A stretch of DNA of 64,000 nucleotides. Source: Galeopsis tetrahit. Taxonomy: Eukaryota; Streptophyta; Magnoliopsida; Lamiales; Lamiaceae. The stretch is from NCBI GenBank assembly GCA_963675135.1, contig OY776133.1, positions 36,109,494 through 36,173,493 of the forward strand, read 5' to 3'. Positions 47,101 to 55,836 of this stretch are shown here, piece by piece (position 1 is the stretch's first letter; the number at the start of each line of letters is the position of its first letter). The notes beneath the pieces were generated by a model, which was not told the DNA's origin, did no database searches, and saw only the letters and a list, made by a program, of their open reading frames with translations. Both the position numbers and the translations under genes were made by a program.

Positions 47101-47540
47101 TTGACTGCAGCATATTTTCCATCTTGCTTTGGTTTCAGCCTCCTTCCGCAAAAGATACTCAAATAACGAACTTCTTGCCCTAGAGCATAATTCTCTATAT
47201 CAATCGATCCAGTGGGCAGCTTCAGATATTTGAACAACGCCTCTCGAGTGATTTGCACTCGATCTTCTCCAATAAACGATTCGAGAATGTCACCTCGTCT
47301 GGTGACATTGGCATAGAACTCGAGCACTTCTTCCTCCAAAACAACTTGAGGGAAGGCTTCTAAGTAGGGCTTCAGACCACATCTTGTGCATTTGGTCAGA
47401 ATCTCTTCATTATCAGCTGTGTGTTGCCCTTTAAAGAACACAGAAGGTTCTACATTCACCTTGTTGTCGGCAATGTACCGGCCTAGGTCAAATGTGACCT
47501 GCATGTTTGTTCTAATATCGAAAATCGAACGAGTAGACAT
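44118..47540 (-). CDS. ORF3 of the Sirevirus-like element, intact (1140 aa)
   Basis: Uninterrupted ATG-started frame downstream of pol in sense orientation, at the place where some Sireviruses carry an env-like gene. Residues 1-260 contain CTRCGLKPYLEAFPQVVLEE, VLEFYANVTRRG, ITREALFKYLKLP and ARVMAAIYDGITEGDWFRII, resembling the 'putative plant transposon protein' domain. Residues 280-480 are acidic then Ser/Pro-rich; 478-600 form a conserved block (FESLVYYPICLREKR, WFALKKSSTDDLFEVI). Residues about 755-870 are a long coiled coil; KRPKRGKLVK (908-917) and TRRTKRKL (947-954) look like nuclear-localisation signals; 975-1140 is a block conserved in all three copies. No signal peptide or membrane segment is visible, arguing against an envelope. 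Function unknown; a nuclear or particle-associated accessory protein is conceivable. Confidence 0.85.
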   Translation of the reverse strand: MSTRSIFDIRTNMQVTFDLGRYIADNKVNVEPSVFFKGQHTADNEEILTKCTRCGLKPYLEAFPQVVLEEEVLEFYANVTRRGDILESFIGEDRVQITREALFKYLKLPTGSIDIENYALGQEVRYLSIFCGRRLKPKQDGKYAAVKKGDLLDKYRTLLDIASKILLSSTGSHDSVTFAKARVMAAIYDGITEGDWFRIIADRIMYFEKSVRVDDHTRNWVVSTAVGYGNMLSILLPRLLPNKSSWSKGKPFHPLKFYLKKEAVRKQAATRPAAPRRVQIEDSDVLPYGNSSSSSEDESEDEETKAPAKAESSGDDSEQTHSDKEADVMKKDDEEKETQVLRLVRIGTPPPPEEMTYQVGSSSKSLSIPSLSLPSVRTKARSHRSRPRPLPLTSQALPAYPLRASLPQITPKKDTTDTQTVVTLDQTTSKPIETIAFTPSPSPEYGEPSIPSTSDKSPVATATTEVETPSTQDPSEVRFESLVYYPICLREKRVRARVSRNLKKQLSTLDIDTASEQFEKLVRVCTWFALKKSSTDDLFEVIQGKGGISNFMDWEMEQKENSGVKDHSELFPRKALVNLVKKLLNIPDGVLEDEFSFDVGTQTDLVEDEIKPEEAELKVQTSEPILEIEDGSEDEAECSESSNSFQFGKEDDEFLDAEMFNEDELVEKVHETQSSIQAVSERFLDELKIDLKGTVQTAIDEFLHSKMKDVLVDQNQFIVDNTRDLMVGEVSKLDSTFREKMSAEVENFLMKQGNISEKRSIEFARALAEESSKMERLYSVKVAIADDQRREAQDQLVRSQAILTELTSQNTLLRQTATHLENELVSCTRKLELATDRLDKLSHEKTHQRQIELAAEAMKEAVKEEMTRFTSLFTLKADEAKKGEDSSIVEKSAEPEAKEAAETIQELKRPKRGKLVKTADLEKLRSEEQKLIKGKEEAASPEAEIQTRRTKRKLNVEEATATTIVEKKQRINDDEIHYASKKKIVKHIERLQKLKADEDQMEDKFIDHFIDNEHRAEWIEVKNQWELDHWIIRKFGDAENQDELYQLFDRFMEGQHRKLWHLILRISAGANFNILVPEFPDWKCPMTSSGKRIDMSKIKKFEEDLLDKEKIVDDGHISLIHRRILDAFHVPNPEGGNLSD

Positions 47541-48466
47541 TGTATATTACGAGAAGTTGCAGTTATCTTGAAAAATAGCACGAAATCAAATGCTTCAAAG
47601 TAGAAGAGTTAAGAACAAAGTGGGGTAAGTCGTGTGAGAGTAATGAAACAGTAAAGCTATTGAGTGTGGAAGATGGGTTTTGTTAAAACTGTAAGTTGAT
47701 CCAACGGCCACGATTGAAGGATTAGATCCAACGGTCGAGACCTTTGGGATTCAGTTACGGAATCGAGAATATAATGTGATTTGATATTGTAAAATTTGAA
47801 ATCCGGCTCTACTTACTTAGGACAGGGGAGTGAACTCATCTGACCTAAAGTAGTCGTGTTCGAACTGGGTGTATACACCTCATTAAATGGGAGTGTATAA
47901 ATCCAATTCTAGGGTTTTCAAATTCTAGCATTATCTAATTACAAAAATGCCCTTGATTCGATTTGTCAAAACACTTAACATATATCAATCACTAGAAACA
48001 CTTAGCTTGTCTGTTCGAGTCTATCCAGAACAGACGAGTAGCCTTTAAGCTTCACAAGACGAGTAGCCTTAAGAACACCAGTCGAGTTCCCCCTTCGACT
48101 GTGCTTGTCTATCTCAATCGTCGAACGTCTTCATGTACCTATCTTTATCATTTGCAATGCATAATCGTAGGTACAGGTAAAATAACATAAATAAGATGAA
48201 TATCAATCGAGAGCAATGATCAAGGTTTCGAACAAGATGACTGTATAACACACATAAGAGTCAACGTAAGGATATTTAAGGAATCACAGATTCCCCCTTA
48301 AACGTTTTATTCCCTTAGTATTACCCTCAGCTTTACCAGCTTCCTCATCGGGTTGTTTGGTCATCTAGTCTAGCCTTGTATACCTGTCTATTGCGTGAGT
48401 AGTCGAGTGCTCTGGTCTAGTGATCTTGTTTCCTCTTATTGATGTACCTGTCTTGTTAGTACATAG
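47541..48466 (-). promoter_or_regulatory. Spacer between pol and ORF3 in the composite element
   Basis: About 926 bp, colinear with 25954-26823 of element A. The 150 bp nearest the ORF3 ATG are pyrimidine-rich on the minus strand, and the GACCGTTGGATC and GCCGTTGGATCA repeats upstream resemble plant promoter sequence. Purine tracts resembling polypurine tracts recur at about 48088-48098 and 48289-48300. An independent promoter or splice leader for ORF3 is inferred, not shown. Confidence 0.4.
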
Positions 48467-51400
48467 CTATAGGCAAGTCGGGTCTAAATCAATTAGTCCT
48501 AGACTAATGCATAACTCACGAAATCGTGCCTCAGCTAATGGTTTTGTAAAAATGTCAGCTCTTTGAAAATCAGTATGAATCTTTTCCATGCGAATATCCT
48601 TCTTTTCTACATGATCACGTATGAAATGATGCTTCACATCAACATGCTTACATCGTGTGTGCAGAACAGGATTTTGTGTAATGGCAATTGCACTATTACT
48701 ATCACAGAAAATAGGAACATTTGATTCATGTATATTGTAATCACGAAGCTGTTGCATGAGCCAGAGAAGTTGACTACAACAGCTACCAGCAGCCATGTAC
48801 TCGGCTTCGGTAGTTGAAGTTGCTACACTAGTCTGCTTTTTAGAAAACCAAGATATGAGTTTTGTGCCTAGAAATTGACAAGAACCAGAAGTAGATTTCC
48901 TATCTATTCTACAGCCTCCAAAGTCTGGGTCTGAATACCCACTTAAGGATAGATCATCATTTGAAGGATACCATATACCACGATTGATGGTCCCTTTCAA
49001 ATATTTCAAGATCCTTTTGGTAGTTTCCATGTGACTTTCTTTTGGATTGGCTTGGAATCGAGCACAAACACCAACAGAGAATGCAATGTCAGGTCTACTA
49101 GCAGTTAGATACAGTAAAGAACCAATTAAGCCACGATAATAAGATTGGTCAGCACATTTACCGTTCTCATCTGGATCCATTCTGTAAGTTGGTTGCATTG
49201 GTACACCAGTGGACTTACATGTTTTGATCCCATACTTGTCTAAAATATTTCTAGTGTACTTCGCCTGATTTATGAAAATACCTTCCGGAGTTTGTTTTAC
49301 TTGAAGTCCAAGAAAGTAGTTCATTTCACCCATCATAGACATCTCAAATTTACTTTGCATGAGTGTTGAAAAACTTTCACTCAGCTTTTTGTTAGGTGAC
49401 CCAAAAATGATGTCATCTACGTAAATTTGGACGAGTAAAATGTCCTTCCCTTCTTGTCTTCTGAACAAGGTTCGATCGACCTTGCCCTTAGTAAAACCAT
49501 TTTCCAATAGAAAGAGAGATAGAGTGTCATACCATGCTCTTGGAGCTTGCTTTAGTCCATATAAGGCCTTCTTTAATCTGTACACCTGGTTGCCTTTGAC
49601 TTCGAAACCTGGAGGTTGTTCAACATACACTTCTTCCGCAAGAATACCGTTAAGAAATGCACTTTTAACATCCATTTGATATACAGTAAACTTCATGTGA
49701 GCAGCATATGCAAGGAACAATCGAATGGCTTCTAGTCTAGCAACAGGAGCATAAGTTTCATCATAGTCTATGCCTTCAGCTTGTGAGTAGCCTTGGGCGA
49801 CTAATCTAGCCTTATTTCTAACGACTAAATCATTCTCATCTTTCTTATTCTTGAAGATCCATCGAGTGCCAACTACATTATGATGTTTCGGCCTATCGAT
49901 AAGTTCCCAGACGTCGTTTCGAACAAACTGGTTCAACTCGTCTTGCATAGCGATGATCCAATTACTATCAGCCAATGCCTCTTTAACAGTGGTAGGCTCA
50001 ATAGCAGAGAGGAAACAACACCAGCAAAACATAGTTGGACTCGGCTGTTCTTGCGACTCAAAGAGTTGTCGTCTAGTCTTTACACCAATAGTAGAGTCAC
50101 CAATGATATTTTCAGTGTCATGCGCGGATTTCCATGTTTTCCTATTCTTAAATGGAATACTATCATCATCTATATCATGTACAGCATCATGCATGTCAAC
50201 ATCATTTGTATCATCAACAGATTTACCAGGAGTAGTAGAGTCAACTAGAGCAGGCATGTCTACTGGTCTATAAGACTTACCTTGAGCACTTACCTTCTCC
50301 TTATCATCAGAGTCGAGAGCTTTTAGGAATGGGTTGTAGGCTTGAACTGATTCATATATCTCTGAATCTTTGTCAGATTCGATCGATAGATCAGTTACCT
50401 TCTTACTGATCTTGTCGGCAGACGAATCCTGTTGAGATTCATCGAAAACCACATGTGGTGTTTCTTCCACACAAAGAGTTGAGTAGTTGAATACCCTAAA
50501 TGCTTTGCTAGTCGAGGAGTATCCTAAAAATATCCCCTCGTCTGCTTTAGCATCGAAAGCATTCAACTTGCTCTTTCCATTGTTGTGAATGAAACACTTA
50601 CAGCCAAATATATGGAAATATGAAACTCTGGGTTTTCTACCTTTCCAAACCTCATAAGGTGTCTTGCCTAGTGCTTTAATGATCGCGCTTCTGTTTTGTG
50701 AGTGGCATGCAGTGTTGATAGCTTCAGCCCAAAACTTTTGAGGTGTGTTGAACTCAGCTAACATGGTCCTACAGGCTTCTTTAAGAGTTCGATTCCTTCT
50801 TTCTGCTACACCGTTCTGTTGTGGTGTCCTAGCTGCACTAGTAAGGTGCTGGATACCACGTTTAGTACAAAATTCTTTGATATAGCAATTAATGAACTCA
50901 GTTCCCTTGTCACTTCGAATTTTGACAATAGACTGGTTCTTCTCAACTTGTAACTTCTTCAACAGTTCAGGCAGAAGTGTTTGTGTATCACTCTTCTTGT
51001 GTAGAAAGACTACCCAAGTGAACTTAGAATAGTCGTCTACTACAACAAGTGTGTACCTTCTACCATTCAAGGTTGGAGGAGTTATTGGACCATGAAGATC
51101 CATATGTAGGAGTTCTAGGACTCTACTAGTTGAGAGAGTAGGAATTGACTTAAAAGAACCTTTAACCTGTTTACCCTGTTGACAGGCCGTGCATACATGT
51201 GACTTGTAGTAAACTTCATTGGGAATACCTTCTACAAGGTAATCTCTGGCTATCTTATTAAGTACCTTAAAGTTTAGATGACAGAGGCGTCTATGCCAGA
51301 GCCAGCCAAGTTCTTTAGGATTCTTAGTAAGTAGGCAGGTGTCCCTCGGACAACTGTTCCAGTTCACTATGTACACACTTCCTTGTCTTACGCCGACTAG

Positions 51401-51739
51401 TAGGACTGTGTGCGTCCTTTTGTCAATGATTTCGCATTTGCAGCTCTTGAACTGCACTTTGTATCCACGATCACAAAACTGTGAAACAGAGAGTAAGTTA
51501 TATTTCAAACCTTCAACATATGAGACATCTTGGATCTCAACGTCTCCATTCCGGATGTAACCAAATCCTTTAGTGACAGCAGTGGAGCTATCACCAAATA
51601 TTACTTTTGGTCCTTCTTGCTCATGGTAGCTAGACAAGAGAGCTTTGGTACCAGTCATGTGGTGCGAACAACCACTGTCTATGTACCAGGTTTCTCCTAC
51701 TGAGCCACCCTTCTTATACAAGTCAAGTCGACCCTGCAA
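48467..51739 (-). CDS. Copia pol polyprotein, intact (PR-IN-RT-RNase H, 1090 aa)
   Basis: Residue positions: protease DSG at 21-23; HHCC finger H149, H154, C183, C186; integrase triad D214, D277, E313 (35 residues between the last two); RT QMD at D690 and YVDD at 773-776; RNase H with YSDPDFGG (usually YSDADFGG), TEAEYMAAG and VDVKHHFIRDH. All catalytic residues are present and the frame has no break, so this copy may encode working enzymes. Cleavage by its protease would release mature proteins in cytoplasmic particles; integrase acts in the nucleus. The first codon of the open frame in this list is TTG; the frame is open only from about 51757, and pol is +1 relative to gag with stops between them. 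Neighbours: gag upstream, ORF3 0.9 kb downstream. Confidence 0.95.
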   Translation of the reverse strand: MQGRLDLYKKGGSVGETWYIDSGCSHHMTGTKALLSSYHEQEGPKVIFGDSSTAVTKGFGYIRNGDVEIQDVSYVEGLKYNLLSVSQFCDRGYKVQFKSCKCEIIDKRTHTVLLVGVRQGSVYIVNWNSCPRDTCLLTKNPKELGWLWHRRLCHLNFKVLNKIARDYLVEGIPNEVYYKSHVCTACQQGKQVKGSFKSIPTLSTSRVLELLHMDLHGPITPPTLNGRRYTLVVVDDYSKFTWVVFLHKKSDTQTLLPELLKKLQVEKNQSIVKIRSDKGTEFINCYIKEFCTKRGIQHLTSAARTPQQNGVAERRNRTLKEACRTMLAEFNTPQKFWAEAINTACHSQNRSAIIKALGKTPYEVWKGRKPRVSYFHIFGCKCFIHNNGKSKLNAFDAKADEGIFLGYSSTSKAFRVFNYSTLCVEETPHVVFDESQQDSSADKISKKVTDLSIESDKDSEIYESVQAYNPFLKALDSDDKEKVSAQGKSYRPVDMPALVDSTTPGKSVDDTNDVDMHDAVHDIDDDSIPFKNRKTWKSAHDTENIIGDSTIGVKTRRQLFESQEQPSPTMFCWCCFLSAIEPTTVKEALADSNWIIAMQDELNQFVRNDVWELIDRPKHHNVVGTRWIFKNKKDENDLVVRNKARLVAQGYSQAEGIDYDETYAPVARLEAIRLFLAYAAHMKFTVYQMDVKSAFLNGILAEEVYVEQPPGFEVKGNQVYRLKKALYGLKQAPRAWYDTLSLFLLENGFTKGKVDRTLFRRQEGKDILLVQIYVDDIIFGSPNKKLSESFSTLMQSKFEMSMMGEMNYFLGLQVKQTPEGIFINQAKYTRNILDKYGIKTCKSTGVPMQPTYRMDPDENGKCADQSYYRGLIGSLLYLTASRPDIAFSVGVCARFQANPKESHMETTKRILKYLKGTINRGIWYPSNDDLSLSGYSDPDFGGCRIDRKSTSGSCQFLGTKLISWFSKKQTSVATSTTEAEYMAAGSCCSQLLWLMQQLRDYNIHESNVPIFCDSNSAIAITQNPVLHTRCKHVDVKHHFIRDHVEKKDIRMEKIHTDFQRADIFTKPLAEARFRELCISLGLIDLDPTCL

Positions 51740-51773
51740 TAGATGATATTCAATAATTTAGGTACCCATTTGT

Positions 51774-52187
51774 TTATTGGGGTCCTTGGGGGTTAGTCAT
51801 GTTCAGAGGAATCCAGATATACATTGGAGTCTTGAACAAGTTCGATCTTTTAAGCTTTCGCCCATATTTGTTGCAAAATAAGACCTTGTTGTCCTTCTCT
51901 GGCCTATCAGTCGAGTTCGGGTCTACTCTTTGGAGATAGCCTTTCGACTTAATCTCTACTTGAGCAGGCACTGGTCTATGATAGTCAGAGTAGGGTTTAT
52001 ATGCATTAGGTCCATACGGTTTATAGACGCGTTTGGGTCTTTCCTCACTAATAATATCATATGATAAAGGTGGAGGATATAGGACAGCTTGTGTACGATA
52101 TTTTGGAGCTACCTGTCTAGGTCTAGACGAGTAGAGCTGAGACTGCCTTATGAAAGGAGGTCTAGGCTCTTGTCGTCTAGTATGTAC
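51774..52187 (-). pseudogene. Gag C-terminal extension beyond an internal TAG
   Basis: In the same frame as the gag at 52188-54326, beyond the TAG at 52188-52190. It encodes the segment matching the A copy (…KRVYKPYGPNAYKPYSDY, VEIKSKGYLQRVDP, LNMTNPQGPQ) and ends with TAA at 51774-51776. The A copy has CAG (Gln) at the position of the TAG, so this stop is a single C-to-T change. Confidence 0.8.
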
Positions 52188-54326
52188 CTATCTAGTACTC
52201 GTCTTCTCAGGATACCAGTCCTCGTATCTGACCTGGTTGGGTCGTCCACGATTAGTGGTCCTTTGAAGATTAGTTCTAGGTGGAACAGGCTTGTTGTTAC
52301 CATTCTTTTTACCTCCCTTGGTAATCGGAATGTTAACTCGAGCTTGTTTAGATACAGTACCTTGAGATGGAGTACCAATATCGTATATCATAGGTCCTTT
52401 TCTTTTATCATTTGGCAAAAGTCTAGCGTTAGTAGTAGTAGGGTTCTTAATGACTCGAGTAGACGAGCTAGATGACTCAGCACCTATACCAGTCTTGTCA
52501 CCTGGATCTCTATACCTATCTGACAATTCAAGGTTAATCTTTGAAGAGTTAACCAGGTCAGTAAGCTTGAGATCTAATGTGACAACCTCGGTCTCTAAGA
52601 ACTTATTACGTTCTTCAAGTCTATTGCACTTGCTCTTTAAAACATTGAATTCATTTCTCTCAGTTGCATGTGTCTTAAGTAGGTCTTGATATAACCTGTC
52701 TGTCAATGCACACTTTTCTTTGAGTTGTCTCAACTCTTCAGTCAAGCGTTCATTTAGGACTGTTACATTAGGATCTACTTTAGACTGAGCTTCCTTAAGA
52801 TCAATGATTTCTTGTTTTAATGCAATGTTCTCATCACTGACTTCGATGAATGCTTGGTTAGCAAGTAGAAGGTCGTCTTCAATAGCACTAGTAGAGTGCT
52901 GTAGACTACTTCCTACTTCACTACTAGCAGTGTCACTTTCATCAGTATCAGAATCATCACAAGATTGAAAAGAAGTAGCAGATGATACCTCTTGGTCGAT
53001 TTTAGCCATGCAGCATAGGCCATCATCTACTATGAATGCTTCGTCGTGGTCTTGATCAGATGGGTAGCTAGATAAGGACGATGGCAACTTGTCTGAATCC
53101 GAATCAGAGTCATCATTGGCCATCATTGCCTTCTTGCCACGGTTGTATCTTCTTTCCCTTCGAGCTTTACGTTCTTCTCGATCGTCAGTGCTCAGGTCTG
53201 GACATTCATAAATGTAGTGACCTGGCTTTTCACAGTTGTAGCACAAGAGATCATTAGTAGCCTTTTTAATAGGAGATGTATCCCTACGCTTATCACGTCT
53301 ATCCGAACGCTGAATCTTCTTATCGTCAGACTCTCTATCTCGCCTATTACCTTTCGAGACTTCGTCTCTCCTTTCGGACGAGTTTTGGTCTCGTCTGGTC
53401 TCAGACGAGTTCTTAGAAGTAGACGCTCTATGATCCCTATAGAACTTCTTGTATCTTCCGAAACGTTTATTCAGCCTATCAAACTTTCTAACCATGAGGT
53501 TCACCTGATCCTTCAGACTAAGATCAGTATCTAACTCGTCTTTTACAGAGGCAGACTTAGTTTTAGACTTAGACCTGTCTACCTTAGTGGACTTAGAAGA
53601 GCTAGACTTAAAGGCAACGTTCTTAGATACAGCATGTTCTCTGTCACTACTAGCTACAGGTTCATCTTCGTCTAAATCAAACTCATGGGCTTTAAGAGTT
53701 TGAAACATGGTCTCTGCACTCCACTTATCTATGTCTTGGGTATTCTTAACTAGCATCTTTACCATTTTGCATCGAGGATCTAAGCTCTTAAGAATCCTAA
53801 GATTTATTTCACGAGGAGTATAAGTTTTACCAAGAACTTCAAGGTCATTCATGATTTTAGTAAAACGAGTATCCAGCTGGTCGATAGTTTCGCCAGCTTT
53901 CATCCGAAATGATTCAAATCTTTGGACAGCAGTGGATAATTTGCTCTCTTTGATCAGGGATGTCCCTTCACAAATGATAGCTAATCTGTCCCACATCTCT
54001 TTGGCAGTTTTACATTTTAACACTTTTCCTAGATACTCGTTAGGAAGAGTGTGTAAGATGTAATTCTTCGCCAAACTATCCAAATTATTTTGACGCATTT
54101 CTTCTGAGGTTAGATCAGACCTTGGTTTCTTGACGAGGGTGCCAATTGGTTTGTCTTTGTCAAGATTTGCAGTATTTGGGACCATTGTCACGATCGGACC
54201 CTCGGTCACAACAGAGATCATCAGATCGTGCGTGGAGCTGAAAATCGCTTCCATACGCAATTTCCAGTAGTCGTAGTCCTGAACCTGGAACTTGGGCAAC
54301 TTATTAGCACTTATTTCAAGAGACAT
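52188..54326 (-). CDS. Copia gag (712 aa before an internal TAG)
   Basis: Starts MSLEISANKLPKF, about 185 bp inside the primer site. Residues 1-180 form the copia Gag domain (DYDYWKLRMEAIFSSTHDL, EMWDRLAIICEGT). Residues 250-350 are very basic/acidic; the zinc knuckle is complete (C362, C365, H370, C375). Residues 395-480 are Ser/Asp-rich and about 500-600 have a coiled-coil-like LTEELRQLKEKC...LKSKCNRLEERNKFLET. Long Gag with a coiled coil and a single knuckle is a Sirevirus trait. It would assemble particles and bind element RNA. The frame stops at a TAG but continues to 51774. Confidence 0.93.
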   Translation of the reverse strand: MSLEISANKLPKFQVQDYDYWKLRMEAIFSSTHDLMISVVTEGPIVTMVPNTANLDKDKPIGTLVKKPRSDLTSEEMRQNNLDSLAKNYILHTLPNEYLGKVLKCKTAKEMWDRLAIICEGTSLIKESKLSTAVQRFESFRMKAGETIDQLDTRFTKIMNDLEVLGKTYTPREINLRILKSLDPRCKMVKMLVKNTQDIDKWSAETMFQTLKAHEFDLDEDEPVASSDREHAVSKNVAFKSSSSKSTKVDRSKSKTKSASVKDELDTDLSLKDQVNLMVRKFDRLNKRFGRYKKFYRDHRASTSKNSSETRRDQNSSERRDEVSKGNRRDRESDDKKIQRSDRRDKRRDTSPIKKATNDLLCYNCEKPGHYIYECPDLSTDDREERKARRERRYNRGKKAMMANDDSDSDSDKLPSSLSSYPSDQDHDEAFIVDDGLCCMAKIDQEVSSATSFQSCDDSDTDESDTASSEVGSSLQHSTSAIEDDLLLANQAFIEVSDENIALKQEIIDLKEAQSKVDPNVTVLNERLTEELRQLKEKCALTDRLYQDLLKTHATERNEFNVLKSKCNRLEERNKFLETEVVTLDLKLTDLVNSSKINLELSDRYRDPGDKTGIGAESSSSSTRVIKNPTTTNARLLPNDKRKGPMIYDIGTPSQGTVSKQARVNIPITKGGKKNGNNKPVPPRTNLQRTTNRGRPNQVRYEDWYPEKTSTR

Positions 54327-54511
54327 TTTTAAGCAAGTAGATTAGTGCTAACCAGTTATATGATCAAGAAGCAGATAGATCAAGAACAGGGAACAAGAAA
54401 CAGATATAACAGGAATGTTGATCAAGAGCACGTAAGCAAATTCAATCATGGACCAAGACTTCACCCTAAGTCTTAAGTCGGTTATCAAGAAACAGCAGTT
54501 CGTAAACTACT

Positions 54512-54523
54512 GCTCTGATACCA
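54512..54523 (-). other. Primer binding site (tRNA-iMet) of element B
   Basis: Minus strand TGGTATCAGAGC, two bases inside the LTR at 54526. Confidence 0.9.
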
Positions 54524-54525
54524 CT

Positions 54526-55759
54526 TGTAGGTCCCGAAGATGAGTTAATATCGAGGGAAGCTAAAGAAAACGTCTAGAGGGGGGTGAATAGACTTTTCTA
54601 AAATCTTTCGATATATCAGAATTACAAAATGCGGAATACGAAATTAATAATGAGCCCAACTAAAGTTTATACTCAATCTTCAAAATTCGAGAACTCTGTT
54701 CTATACTCAACTTGTCTTGTTCAGTTATGTGTGTAAACAATTAAGAAATTAAAACAAAACAATAAAGTAATCAACACAAACAATTTATAGTGGTTCGACA
54801 ACTTGTCTACGTCCACTCTCACAACCCAGTTGTGATGTTTCCACTAGATCTTCTAAGACTATACCACCAGATATGTCTACGATCTTACTAGAAATTTAAC
54901 AAGTATCTAGCAACTTGATAACAACAAACAAAAACTAAAAACTTATTCAGTAGCAGTCTTCTGGTTTCTTCACTTCACTAGCGGACTTGCTTTCTGAACT
55001 TCAATGAACTCTGTGAGTAAGCTTCGAATGCTTCAGTAAATCTTCAGTATATGTATTTGCAGTAGTCTTCTAATGATAAACACCTTGAGGTATTTATAGA
55101 CTTCAAATTCAAGAACTTAGTTAGTTGTAACCAACTCTTCTTGAAAACTAACTTCCAACTGAATCTTCTTATCCATTCACGCGTTTCTTGTAAATTAGTT
55201 ATTTCTAACTAACTTTGATTCTTATCTTTCCACGCGCTTCATTTGAACTTTACTTCAAATTACTTCTAGTTGACTTGTCTTGTGTAGTCTTGTATATGCA
55301 CTTGTCTTGTTGAGTAGACTACCTGTCTTGTGTAGTAGACTTCAACCCTTCTTGTCCGGTCTTCTTGTGCAATCTTCAATAGTAGACTATTCTAATCCTA
55401 ACAAGACTATTACATTACTTTAAGCTTTATAGCTTAGTCAACTTACAAACTATACAATGAATCTATCTATTACATACGAAAATCATGAGCTCTATACAAT
55501 GATTATTATAGCTCAATAACAATCTAATATGTATACAAATAGCAAATGTGAAGTACTTATAAATCGTACTTATCTTTTAACATAATAACAACACTTATCT
55601 TTCACATGTGAACTCTACTGGTCTGTTCAAGATGACTCCTTCTTAACTAGACTAGATCAGTCAACACTTAGAAAAATTCAAACTACTTTTGGCTTATCAA
55701 AACTTCATCTTTATCTTTTAATCATCATGTAGGACTTGTCTAGGATTCATATCCCAACA
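54526..55759 (-). repeat. 5' LTR of element B (1234 bp)
   Basis: Paired with 40011-41305. It is about 62 bp shorter because of one deletion after TGATGTTTCCACTA (near 54846), bounded by short homology. TATA box (minus TATAAATA) at 55091-55098. Confidence 0.95.
55091..55098 (-). promoter_or_regulatory. LTR promoter TATA box, element B
   Basis: Minus strand TATAAATA in the context GTCTATAAATACCTCAAGG, the likely promoter for the composite gag-pol RNA. Confidence 0.65.
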
Positions 55760-55810
55760 ACATTGGATTGGAGGATCTATCCTGGGCAATTCTTACGGTA
55801 ATCAAATTTT

Positions 55811-55836
55811 ACAAAGTGACTACATAGTCACTTTGT
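55811..55836. repeat. Perfect 12-bp-arm palindrome
   Basis: ACAAAGTGACTA and TAGTCACTTTGT separated by CA. It lies 46 bp beyond the TSD of the composite element and may be the tip of a DNA transposon (see the following entry). Confidence 0.75.

Larger units (their letters stand above)
40011..55759 (-). mobile_element. Composite Sirevirus-like element B/C with three LTRs
   Basis: Outer LTRs 40011-41305 and 54526-55759 share TGTAGGTCCCGAAGATGAG, differ at only about 10-11 sites, and are flanked by a perfect 5-bp TSD ACATT (40006-40010, 55760-55764). Inside, next to a truncated ORF3 (41511-42631), stands a third LTR of another subfamily (42632-43923) in the same orientation, followed by its polypurine tract, a complete ORF3, pol and gag, then the primer site and the outer LTR. 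The simplest reading is that element C inserted into ORF3 of B and then recombined with B through homologous gag/pol, removing C's 5' LTR and B's own 5' coding part. Confidence 0.85.

Noticed and set aside
44118..47540. ORF3 as a classical retroviral envelope
   Set aside because: No signal peptide, no hydrophobic membrane segment, basic nuclear-type clusters and long coiled coil instead.
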